DNA of 64,000 nt, taken from assembly GCF_014212315.1 (NCBI RefSeq), contig NZ_JACKXE010000002.1:372001-436000 (forward strand), given 5' to 3'. Below the pieces are notes generated by a model. That model was not told the DNA's origin and searched no databases. It saw only the letters and a program-made list of their open reading frames with translations. A program made the position numbers and the translations under genes. This document shows positions 21,249-29,199 of this stretch, in pieces; position 1 is the stretch's first letter, and each line of letters begins with the position of its first letter. This stretch comes from Nocardioides luti. Lineage in GTDB: Bacteria; Actinomycetota; Actinomycetes; Propionibacteriales; Nocardioidaceae.

Positions 21249-22082
21249 GTGCCCCTCCCACCCGTTCGACTCCGCCGTGACCGGTGCCCCGGCGTGCTCC
21301 GCCCCTGGCCCGCCGACGACGGCGCACTGATTCGCCTGCGTCTGGCCGGCGGCCACCTCCCAGCCGGATCCCTTGAGATCCTCGCGCAGGTGGCGCACGA
21401 CCACGGCGACGGGCAGGTCTACCTCACGGGGCGTGCCAACCTGCAGCTGCGCGCGCTGCCGTTCGTCGGCGGCCAGCTTCCTGACGAGGTGGTGGACGCC
21501 GTCGTGGGGACCGGTCTGCTCCCCTCGCGCAGCCACGAGCTCGCACGCAACCTGATGTGCTCCCCGCTCACCGGGATCTCCGGAGGTCGGGCCGACCTGC
21601 GGCCGGTGGTCCATGAGCTCGACGAGCGCCTCTGTGCCTTACCTGAACTGGCCGCACTGCCGGGCCGGTTCCTGTTCGTGCTCGACGACGGCCGGGGCGA
21701 CCTCGTCGACCGCGAAACCGACCTCGGTGCCGTGGTCCTCGACGCGGACACCGCCCAGCTCAGGGTCGGCGCGGGCTGGGGTGCGGTCGTCCCACTGCCC
21801 GACGTCGCCGAGGAGTTGGTCCAGCTGGCCCACCGCTTCCTGCTGGAGCGCGGCCACGACGAGACGGCCGCCTGGCACGTCGCCGAGCTCGAGTCCCCGC
21901 TGGCGCCTCCCGCGCCAGGCGACGCCCGAGTACCCGCCGCCTCCGGCATCCCGTCGTACGACGGAGTGCTGCACGTGCCCGTCCCGGACGGCGTCCTCAC
22001 GCCCGACCTCGTCGGCGACCTGGTCGGACCCGGTCACGACCTGGTGGTCACCCCGTGGCACGGCGTGGTGGTGACGCCATGA
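21249..22082 (+). CDS. cobG: Short CobG-like precorrin-3B synthase
   Basis: A 277-residue protein of the nitrite/sulfite reductase ferredoxin-like half-domain family (GGHLPAGSLEILAQVAHDHG, VYLTGRANLQLRAL, RNLMCSPLTGISGG, LPGRFLFVLDDGRGDL). CobG hydroxylates precorrin-3A with oxygen and normally has more than 400 residues with a four-cysteine 4Fe-4S/siroheme-type domain; that cysteine set is not visible here. First gene of cobG-cobH-cobIJ under a cobalamin riboswitch, GTG start, stop overlapping cobH (ATGA). Confidence 0.8.
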   Translation: MPLPPVRLRRDRCPGVLRPWPADDGALIRLRLAGGHLPAGSLEILAQVAHDHGDGQVYLTGRANLQLRALPFVGGQLPDEVVDAVVGTGLLPSRSHELARNLMCSPLTGISGGRADLRPVVHELDERLCALPELAALPGRFLFVLDDGRGDLVDRETDLGAVVLDADTAQLRVGAGWGAVVPLPDVAEELVQLAHRFLLERGHDETAAWHVAELESPLAPPAPGDARVPAASGIPSYDGVLHVPVPDGVLTPDLVGDLVGPGHDLVVTPWHGVVVTP

Positions 22083-22756
22083 CTGGCTCGATCGAGGGAC
22101 CGGCCCGACCGGCCCGCCATTACGCCTACGTCGACCAGGGGTCCGCGATCTACGCCGAATCGTTCGCCACGATCCGTGCCGAGGCGCGGCTGGACGCGCT
22201 GCCCCCGGAGGCTGAGTCGGTGGCGGTGCGGATGGTGCACGGCACCGGGCAGGTCGACCTGGTCGACGATCTCGTCGTGCACCCGCGTCTGGTGCCTGCG
22301 GCGCGGACCGCGCTGGAGGCGGGGGCGCCGATCCTCACCGACGCCCACATGGTCGCCTCGGGGGTCACCCGCGCTCGACTCCCCCGCGACAACGACGTGG
22401 TCTGTCTGCTTCGCGACGCGCGCGTGCCCGACCTCGCGCGCCGGTGGGGCACCACGCGATCGGCCGCCGCGGTCTCGCTGTGGGTGCCGCTCCTCGAGGG
22501 AGCGGTCGTGGCAATCGGCAACGCTCCCACGGCGTTGTTCCACCTGCTGGAGCTGCTCGTCGAAGGGGCTCCTCGGCCCGCTGCGGTGATCGGCTGCCCG
22601 GTCGGCTTCATAGGCGCTGCGGAATCCAAGCAGGCGTTGGAGTCCTTCGCGGACGACCACGGTATCGACGTCCCCTTCCTCACCGTGCGGGGCCGCCGCG
22701 GCGGCTCGGCCATGACCGCCTCGGCGCTCAACGCGCTGGCCCAGGAGCAGGAATGA
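22079..22756 (+). CDS. cobH: Precorrin-8X methylmutase CobH
   Basis: A 225-residue enzyme that moves the C11 methyl to C12, giving hydrogenobyrinate. The catalytic His is His54 in RMVHGTGQVDLVDDL. Other signatures are DAHMVASGVTR, IGNAPTALFHLLEL and IGCPVGFIGAAESK. The ATG at 22079 overlaps the cobG stop; an upstream in-frame start lies in cobG without benefit. The stop overlaps the start of cobIJ. Confidence 0.95.
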   Translation: MTGSIEGPARPARHYAYVDQGSAIYAESFATIRAEARLDALPPEAESVAVRMVHGTGQVDLVDDLVVHPRLVPAARTALEAGAPILTDAHMVASGVTRARLPRDNDVVCLLRDARVPDLARRWGTTRSAAAVSLWVPLLEGAVVAIGNAPTALFHLLELLVEGAPRPAAVIGCPVGFIGAAESKQALESFADDHGIDVPFLTVRGRRGGSAMTASALNALAQEQE

Positions 22757-24321
22757 CCACGCCAACTGGACACTTCTACGGCGTCGGGCTCGGCCCCGGC
22801 GACCCCGAGCTGATCACCGTCAAGGCCGCGCGGCTGGTCGCCTCCGCCGACGTCGTCGCCTACCACGCGGGCGTCGGCAAGCAGTCCAACGCGCGCCGCA
22901 TCGCCGCCGACCTGATCCCGGCAGACGCGATCGAGGAGGAGCTGCGCTACCCAGTCACGACGGGCAGCACGGCCCACCCGGGGGGCTACGCCGGGGCGAT
23001 CGCGGAGTTCTACGAGGAGTCGGCCGCCCGGCTCGCCACCCACCTCGAGGCCGGACGGACCGTCGTGCTGCTCGCCGAGGGGGATCCGCTGTTCTACGGG
23101 TCGTTCATGTACATGCATGACCGGCTCGCCGACCGCTTCCCTACCGAGATCGTGCCCGGGGTGCCCGCGTTCGCGGCCGCCACCGCCGCCGTCGCCTCAC
23201 CCCTGGTCCGGCAGACCGATGTGCTCACGATTCTGCCGGGCACGCTGCCCGAGCCGGAGCTCGCGCGCCGCCTGGCCGACACCGACGGTGCGATCATCAT
23301 GAAGCTCGGTCGCACGTTCCCGGCTGTGCGCTCGGCGCTGGAGCAGGCAGGCCGGCTCGAGCACGCGCTCTACGTCGAGCGGGCCTCGATGCCGGCAGAG
23401 CGCTGGCTGCCGGTGTCGGAGGTGGATCCTTCCTCGGTGCCTTACTTCTCGTTGATCGTGGTCACCGGTGACAGCCGCCATGCGGAGCCGACCGGTCGAC
23501 GCGCAACGGTGCCGGCGACGGTCGCCGGCTCGACCGCCGGCGAGCTCCTCGTCGTCGGGCTCGGCCCGGGGCCGGACGCATGGATCACCCCGGAGGTAAC
23601 CGAGGCGCTCGCGTCGGTGGACCACGTCGTGGGCTACGCGCCCTACGTCAACCGCGTCCCCCAGCGCGCAGGGCTGACCCGGCATGCCTCCGGCAACACC
23701 GTCGAGCTCGACCGCTCCCGGCTCGCTCTGGACCTGGCCCGTGCAGGGGAGAAGGTCGCGGTTGTCTCCGGCGGCGACGCCGGGGTCTTCGGGATGGCGG
23801 CGGCGGTGCTCGAGGCTGCCGAGGATCCGGCGTACGCCGACGTGGCCGTGCGCGTCCTGCCCGGGATGAGCGCCGTGCAGGCCGTCGCGGCGAGGGCTGG
23901 CGCCCCGATCGGCGGTGACTTCGCGGTGATGAGCCTCTCGGACCGACTCAAGCCGTGGTCGGTGATCGAGCGGCGGCTGCGCGCGGTGGCCGCGGCCGAT
24001 CTGGTGCTGGCGATCTACAACCCCGCCTCGCGCTCGCGGACCAGCCAGGTCGTGGAGGCGCAGAAGGTGCTCCTCGAGCACCTGCCCACCGACACCGTGG
24101 TCGTGGTCGGCCGCGACGTCGGCCGGGGCGAGGAGTCGCTCGAGGTCACCACGTTGTCCGGTCTCGACGCCGCCTCGATCGACATGAAGTGCCTGCTGAT
24201 CATCGGCTCGTCCGGCACCCGGCGGTCGGCGTCCGGGGCGGTGTGGACCTCGCGCTCGACCCCCACCGCCCCGGAGCCCTTCGCTCAGCCCAGCGACGAG
24301 CGATCACGTGCCGGGTCGTAG
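22753..24321 (+). CDS. cobIJ: CobI-CobJ fusion, precorrin-2 C20- and precorrin-3B C17-methyltransferases
   Basis: A 522-residue protein of two SAM-dependent tetrapyrrole methyltransferase domains. CobI, about 1-245: FYGVGLGPGDPELITVKAAR, AEGDPLFYGSFMYM. CobJ, about 258-505: LLVVGLGPGPDAWITPE, VSGGDAGVFGMA and LAIYNPASRSRTSQ. The first methylates C20; the second methylates C17 with ring contraction. The C-terminus carries a low-complexity tail, and its last 37 bases overlap the 3' end of the convergent cobM gene. Confidence 0.95.
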   Translation: MTTPTGHFYGVGLGPGDPELITVKAARLVASADVVAYHAGVGKQSNARRIAADLIPADAIEEELRYPVTTGSTAHPGGYAGAIAEFYEESAARLATHLEAGRTVVLLAEGDPLFYGSFMYMHDRLADRFPTEIVPGVPAFAAATAAVASPLVRQTDVLTILPGTLPEPELARRLADTDGAIIMKLGRTFPAVRSALEQAGRLEHALYVERASMPAERWLPVSEVDPSSVPYFSLIVVTGDSRHAEPTGRRATVPATVAGSTAGELLVVGLGPGPDAWITPEVTEALASVDHVVGYAPYVNRVPQRAGLTRHASGNTVELDRSRLALDLARAGEKVAVVSGGDAGVFGMAAAVLEAAEDPAYADVAVRVLPGMSAVQAVAARAGAPIGGDFAVMSLSDRLKPWSVIERRLRAVAAADLVLAIYNPASRSRTSQVVEAQKVLLEHLPTDTVVVVGRDVGRGEESLEVTTLSGLDAASIDMKCLLIIGSSGTRRSASGAVWTSRSTPTAPEPFAQPSDERSRAGS

Positions 24322-25037
24322 AGGAACGACTCCCCGCCACCGCTCGGGTCCAGCGCCCGCCCGACCAGGATCACCGCGGCCTGCCGGAGGCCCGCGTCCT
24401 CCACCTGGTCGGCGATGTCGGCGACGGTGCCACGCAGCACCTGCTCGTCGGGCTGGCTGGCGCGGTGGACAACGATCACCGGGCAGTCGGGGCCGTAGTC
24501 GCCCACGAGCTCGGCCATCGTCTCGCGCGTCCGGGTGATCGCGAGGTGCAGCGCAAGAGTGGCACGCGTGGCGGCGAAGCCGGCCAACGCCTCGCTCTCG
24601 GGCATCGCGGTGGAGCGGGCCTGGGCGCGGGTCAGGACGACGGACTGGGCCACCAGCGGGACGGTCAGCTCGCGACCGACGAGGGCAGCCGCGGCGGCGT
24701 ACGCCGGGACGCCGGGCGTGACGTCCCACGGCACGCCGGCGGCCTCGAGTCGCCGAGTCTGCTCGGCGAGGGCGGAGTAGAGCGAGGGGTCACCCGAGAC
24801 GAGGCGGACGACGTCGCGCCCGGTCGCGTGGGAGTCGACCAGCTCGCTGATGATCTGGTTAAGGTCGAGCGCTTGGGTGTCGACCAGCCGCGCCTCGGCG
24901 CGGCAATGGCCGAGCACCTCGGCGTCGAGGTAGGTGCCCGGATAGAGCACCACGTCGGCGGCACTCAGCATGGCGGCCGCGCGGAGGGTGATCAGGTCGG
25001 CGGCACCGGGGCCGGCGCCGACGAAGTGGATGGTCAC
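24285..25037 (-). CDS. cobM: Precorrin-4 C11-methyltransferase CobM
   Basis: A 250-residue SAM-dependent methyltransferase: IHFVGAGPGAADLITLRAA, RLVSGDPSLYSALAEQ, DVTPGVPAYAAAAA and LALHLAITRTRETM. It adds the C11 methyl group of the corrin ring. The GTG at 25035-25037 overlaps the cobL stop (GTGA), so cobL-cobM form a two-gene minus operon lying between two plus-strand riboswitch operons. Confidence 0.95.
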   Translation of the reverse strand: MTIHFVGAGPGAADLITLRAAAMLSAADVVLYPGTYLDAEVLGHCRAEARLVDTQALDLNQIISELVDSHATGRDVVRLVSGDPSLYSALAEQTRRLEAAGVPWDVTPGVPAYAAAAALVGRELTVPLVAQSVVLTRAQARSTAMPESEALAGFAATRATLALHLAITRTRETMAELVGDYGPDCPVIVVHRASQPDEQVLRGTVADIADQVEDAGLRQAAVILVGRALDPSGGGESFLYDPARDRSSLG

Positions 25038-26248
25038 GACTGCTCCTTGACGTAGGCCCACTGGATCACGGCCCGGGCCGGCGTCCAGCCGGTGAAGGTG
25101 CCGATCGGTTCGGCGTGCTCGACCGCGATGCGGGTCAGCTCGCCGCCGTGCTCGGAGTGCAGCCGCACCAGCAGCTGCTCGGTCTCCAGGGTGACGCCGT
25201 GCACCACAAGCCGGCCGCCTGGTCCTAGGGCAGCGAGGCACGTGTCGACGACACGGGCGCGGGTGGCACCGCCGCCGACGAAGACCGCGTCGGGCGCGGG
25301 CAGCCCGGTCAGGGCGTCGGGGGCACGGCCGTGCACGACCTCGAGATCGGGGACGCCCAGCGCGCCGGCGTTGCGGGCGATCCGCGCGGCCCGGTCGCTG
25401 TCGGACTCCACGCCGATCGCGCGGCACGACGGGTGCGCCCGCATCCACTCGATGCCGACCGACCCGGCGCCTGCGCCGACGTCCCAGAGCAGCTGGCCCG
25501 GGGCGGGCGCGAGGCGGGAGAGTGCCGACGCGCGGAGGTCGCGCTTGGTGAGCTGGCCGTCGTGCTCGTACGCCGAGTCGGGCAGACCGGGCGACCACGA
25601 GGCAAGACCCTGACCGACCACCTCGAGGGCGATCACGTTCAGGCGGGAGACCTCGCCCTCCCAGCCATCGGCCACGCCCTCGACGCGCGTCTCGTCCCCG
25701 CCCAGGTCGCCGAGCACGCTGATCCGGCTTGCGGGGTACCCGTGCTCGACCAGCAGACGCGCGACCACAGCGGGGGTGGTTTCGTCGGCGGAGAGCACGA
25801 GCACGCGTCGGCCTGGGGCGAGCGCGCGCAGCAGCAGCCGCGGGTCGCGTCCGACCAGGCTGACGACGTCGTGGTCCTCAGCGGCCCAGCACATCCGGGC
25901 GCGGGCCAGCGCCACCGAGGAGACGGCCGGCTCGACGTGCACCGCATCGGCGCCGAGCAGCTCGGCCAGCGTCGAGCCGATGCCGCTCACCAGAGGGTCA
26001 CCGGAGGCGAGCGCGACGACGTCCAGGTCGGCGTACTTCGCCATCAGGCCGGGAAGACCGTCGCGCAGCGGGCTCGGCCAGGCTTCCCGCGCCTGCTCGG
26101 AGACGTCCGGCAGCAGGGCGAGGTGACGACGTCCGCCGAGCACCACCGCGGCGCCTTCCACCATCGTGCGCAGGCGATCCGGAACCCCGACCCACCCGTC
26201 GGCGCCGAGGCCGACGACGGTGATCCGCGGACGGCCGTTGGAGGTCAT
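25034..26248 (-). CDS. cobL: Precorrin-6Y C5,15-methyltransferase (decarboxylating) CobL
   Basis: A 404-residue two-domain enzyme. The N-terminal CbiE-like domain (ITVVGLGADGWVGVPDRLR, LASGDPLVSGIGSTL) methylates C5, and the C-terminal CbiT-like domain (LLWDVGAGAGSVGIEWMR, VFVGGGATRARVVD) methylates C15 and decarboxylates. The ATG at 26246-26248 is followed by the conserved N-terminus; the open frame upstream overlaps the riboswitch of the divergent operon and is not used. It shares the 26.25-26.46 kb region with that switch but has no visible one of its own. Confidence 0.95.
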   Translation of the reverse strand: MTSNGRPRITVVGLGADGWVGVPDRLRTMVEGAAVVLGGRRHLALLPDVSEQAREAWPSPLRDGLPGLMAKYADLDVVALASGDPLVSGIGSTLAELLGADAVHVEPAVSSVALARARMCWAAEDHDVVSLVGRDPRLLLRALAPGRRVLVLSADETTPAVVARLLVEHGYPASRISVLGDLGGDETRVEGVADGWEGEVSRLNVIALEVVGQGLASWSPGLPDSAYEHDGQLTKRDLRASALSRLAPAPGQLLWDVGAGAGSVGIEWMRAHPSCRAIGVESDSDRAARIARNAGALGVPDLEVVHGRAPDALTGLPAPDAVFVGGGATRARVVDTCLAALGPGGRLVVHGVTLETEQLLVRLHSEHGGELTRIAVEHAEPIGTFTGWTPARAVIQWAYVKEQS

Positions 26249-26255
26249 GGGGTCA

Positions 26256-26432
26256 GACGCTATCGTGACGCCCGACAGGCACGAGGTGCCCCGACGGCCA
26301 CGAGACGAACAGGCCCGACGGGAGAATCTGGGAAGCCGGTGAGAGTCCGGCACAGGCCCGCTGCGGTGACCTGGACGACGTCGATCGCGAGACCGGCACC
26401 GATCCAGGAAGTCCGAAGACCGGCCTCGCGCC
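26256..26432 (+). promoter_or_regulatory. Cobalamin riboswitch upstream of the chelatase operon
   Basis: GGGAAGCCGGTGAGAGTCCGG, then CACAGGCCCGCTGCGGTGA (about 26329-26368) and CCAGGAAGTCCGAAGACCGG (about 26403-26422) are the conserved core elements. It ends about 35 bases before the ATG at 26467. Confidence 0.9.
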
Positions 26433-26466
26433 ACTTTGTTCGCTGGCTGACGAGCGGGAGCCTCCC

Positions 26467-28581
26467 ATGCCACTGCAGTTTCCCTTCAGCGCCGTCGTGG
26501 GATCCGACGACATGGCCCTGGCCCTGGTCCTCACCACGATCTCGCCCGGCGTCGGCGGAGTCCTGGTGCGCGGCGAGAAGGGCACCGCGAAGTCCACGAT
26601 CGTGCGTGCACTGGCCGCCGTCCTGCCACCGATCGACGTGATCGCAGGCGACCGGTTCTCCACCGACCCACGCGACCCCACGCCGCTCTCACCGGACGGG
26701 CCGTTCGCGGCGGACGCCCCGACGGAGACGCGGCCGGTGCGGCTCGTCGAGCTGCCGGTCGGCGCCACCGAGGACCGCGTCCTCGGCTCCCTGCACCTCG
26801 AGCGCGCGCTGTCGGAGGGCAAGGCGGAGTACGAGCCTGGCCTCCTGGCCCGCGCCCACCGCGGGATCCTCTACGTCGACGAGGTCAACCTCCTCCAGGA
26901 CCACCTCGTCGACCTGCTGCTCGACGCCGCCGCCATGGGCCGGTCGAACGTCGAGCGCGACGGTGTCTCGGTCGAGCACGCCGCCCGGTTCGTCCTCGTC
27001 GGCACGATGAACCCCGAGGAGGGCGAGCTCCGTCCGCAACTGCTCGACCGGTTCGGCCTCACCGTCGAGGTCGCCGCGCCGCGCGACCCGGCCTCCCGCG
27101 CCGAGGTCGTTCGCCGCCGGATGTCCTACGACACCGATCCGGAGTCCTTCACCCGCCAGTACGCCGAGTCGGAGCGCGCGCTCACCGACCGGATCCAGGC
27201 GGCCCAGAAGCTCGTCGCGGAGGTCGAGCTCCGCGACGACGTACTTCTCAAGATCGCCGAGGTCTGCGCCGCCTTCGAGGTCGACGGCATGCGCGCCGAC
27301 ATCGTCACGGCCCGGACCGCCGTCGCCCACGCCGCCTGGCACGGCCGCACCTCGGTCACCACCGCCGACGTCCGCGCCGCCGCCCGCCTCGCACTCCCCC
27401 ACCGTCGCCGCCGCAACCCCTTCGACGCCCCCGGGCTCGACGAGGAGCTGCTCGACCAGGTGCTCGGCGACGACGACCCCGCGCCGGAGCCCCCCGAGCC
27501 GCAGGGCGGATCCGAGGGGGAAGGGACCGAGGGGGAAGGGCCCGCGGACGGCCGTCTGGACACCGACCAGGACGGTTCCGGGGATCGTGAACCCACGAGC
27601 GGGACGCAATCACCGTCGGACTCCTCCTCGAGCCCCTCCGATGGCGGCGAGAGCGCGCCGCCGTCGACGGCCGGCGAGGCCCCAGCAGACGCAGCCGCCG
27701 CTGGCGATGCTCCCGGCCGGCCGGACACCACCGTCGACGCGCGGACCCCCTATCGGCCCAAGCTCTTCACGGTCCAGGGCACCGGCGAGGGCGAGGCCGG
27801 TCGGCGCAGCCGCGCGATGACCGAGTCCGGACGTCGGATCGGGTCCCGACACAGCACGGGCGGGGCAGGCTCGATCCACGTCGCCGAGACCGTGCGCGCG
27901 GCCGCGCCCCACCAGCTCGCCCGCGGCCGAACGTCGGGCAGCCTGCTCTTCCGCCCTGACGACCTGCGCGTGGCGACCCGCGAGGGACAGGAGTCCAACC
28001 TGGTGCTCTTCTGCGTCGATGCCTCCGGGTCGATGGCCGCGCGTCGCCGCATGGAGCAGGTCAAGACCGCGATCCTCTCGCTGCTGCTGGACGCCTACCG
28101 GCGCCGCGACCAGGTCGGGCTCGTGACGTTCCGGGGCGACCGCGCCGAGCTGGTGCTGCCGCCCACCCGCTCCGTCGACATCGCCGCGACCCGACTCGAA
28201 GCACTCCCTGCGGGAGGGCGTACGCCGCTGGCCGAGGGCCTGCTCGAGGCCGCCCGTGTGCTGCGCGTCGAACGCGTCCGCGACCCGCGTCGACGCCCGC
28301 TGCTCGTCGTCGTCACCGACGGTCGCGCGACCTGGGGACCCGACGCCGTCGCACGGGCGCGGACAGCAGCAGCTCACCTCGCGGGGACCGGGGTGACGTC
28401 ACTGGTCGTCGACTCCGAGACCGGCTCGTTCCGGCTCGGGCTCGCCCGGGACCTGGCCGGGGTACTACGCGCCGAGCACGTCCCGGTCGACGAGGTCAGC
28501 GCGACCGGGCTCACCACGCTCGTCCACGACCGCGTGCATCCTCGCACGACCGCCGACACCAGTACCGAAGGAGCAGCCTGA
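26467..28581 (+). CDS. ChlI/ChlD-type fused chelatase subunit, putative cobaltochelatase
   Basis: A 704-residue protein. An AAA+ ChlI domain (Walker A GEKGTAKST at about 36-44, Walker B GILYVDEVNLL), an acidic Pro/Ser/Asp-rich linker (about 335-430), and a C-terminal von Willebrand A domain with the MIDAS motif DASGSMAARRRM (about 516). It would be the ATP-driven partner of CobN for cobalt insertion into hydrogenobyrinate diamide, replacing separate CobS/CobT chelatase subunits. The start is supported by the riboswitch just upstream. Its stop overlaps the cobO start by one base. Confidence 0.9.
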   Translation: MPLQFPFSAVVGSDDMALALVLTTISPGVGGVLVRGEKGTAKSTIVRALAAVLPPIDVIAGDRFSTDPRDPTPLSPDGPFAADAPTETRPVRLVELPVGATEDRVLGSLHLERALSEGKAEYEPGLLARAHRGILYVDEVNLLQDHLVDLLLDAAAMGRSNVERDGVSVEHAARFVLVGTMNPEEGELRPQLLDRFGLTVEVAAPRDPASRAEVVRRRMSYDTDPESFTRQYAESERALTDRIQAAQKLVAEVELRDDVLLKIAEVCAAFEVDGMRADIVTARTAVAHAAWHGRTSVTTADVRAAARLALPHRRRRNPFDAPGLDEELLDQVLGDDDPAPEPPEPQGGSEGEGTEGEGPADGRLDTDQDGSGDREPTSGTQSPSDSSSSPSDGGESAPPSTAGEAPADAAAAGDAPGRPDTTVDARTPYRPKLFTVQGTGEGEAGRRSRAMTESGRRIGSRHSTGGAGSIHVAETVRAAAPHQLARGRTSGSLLFRPDDLRVATREGQESNLVLFCVDASGSMAARRRMEQVKTAILSLLLDAYRRRDQVGLVTFRGDRAELVLPPTRSVDIAATRLEALPAGGRTPLAEGLLEAARVLRVERVRDPRRRPLLVVVTDGRATWGPDAVARARTAAAHLAGTGVTSLVVDSETGSFRLGLARDLAGVLRAEHVPVDEVSATGLTTLVHDRVHPRTTADTSTEGAA

Positions 28582-29195
28582 TGCCCCAGGGCCAGCCACT
28601 CACCGTCCCGGACGACGGTCTCAGCACCCGCGAGCGCCGCGAGCAACCGCTGCTGATGGTGCACACCGGTGACGGCAAGGGGAAGTCGACTGCCGCCTTC
28701 GGGCTCGCGATCCGCGCCTGGAACCAGGGCTGGGACATCGGGGTCTTCCAGTTCGTGAAGTCCGCCAAGTGGCGCATCGGCGAGCAGACGGTGCTCGAGC
28801 GACTCGGCACACTGCACCAGGAGTCGGGCGAGGGCGGCCCCGTGGAGTGGCACAAGATGGGTGCCGGGTGGTCGTGGTCCCGGAAGGCTGGCGACGAGAC
28901 CGACCACGCCGCCGAGGCAGCCGAGGGGTGGGCCGAGGTCAAGCGCCGGATCGCCGCGCAGACCCATGACCTGCTGATCCTCGACGAGTTCACCTACCCG
29001 ATGGAGTGGGGGTGGGTCGACGTCGAAGACGTCGTCGACACCCTGAGCCAGCGGCCCGGGCGACAGTTCGTCGTGGTTACCGGCCGGCGTGCGCACCCCC
29101 GGCTCGTCGAGGTCTCCGACCTGGTCACCGAGATGACGAAGGTCAAGCACCAGATGGACCGCGGTCAGAAGGGCCAGCGAGGCATCGAGTGGTGA
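28581..29195 (+). CDS. cobO: Cob(I)yrinate a,c-diamide adenosyltransferase CobO
   Basis: A 204-residue BtuR/CobO-type enzyme that adds the 5'-deoxyadenosyl group to Co(I). The P-loop is GDGKGKSTAAFGLA near residue 31; further signatures are VFQFVKSAKW and LLILDEFTYPMEWGWV. The conserved C-terminal KHQMDRGQKGQRGIEW is complete. The ATG overlaps the chelatase stop (TGATG). Confidence 0.97.
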   Translation: MPQGQPLTVPDDGLSTRERREQPLLMVHTGDGKGKSTAAFGLAIRAWNQGWDIGVFQFVKSAKWRIGEQTVLERLGTLHQESGEGGPVEWHKMGAGWSWSRKAGDETDHAAEAAEGWAEVKRRIAAQTHDLLILDEFTYPMEWGWVDVEDVVDTLSQRPGRQFVVVTGRRAHPRLVEVSDLVTEMTKVKHQMDRGQKGQRGIEW

Positions 29196-29199
29196 CGCC

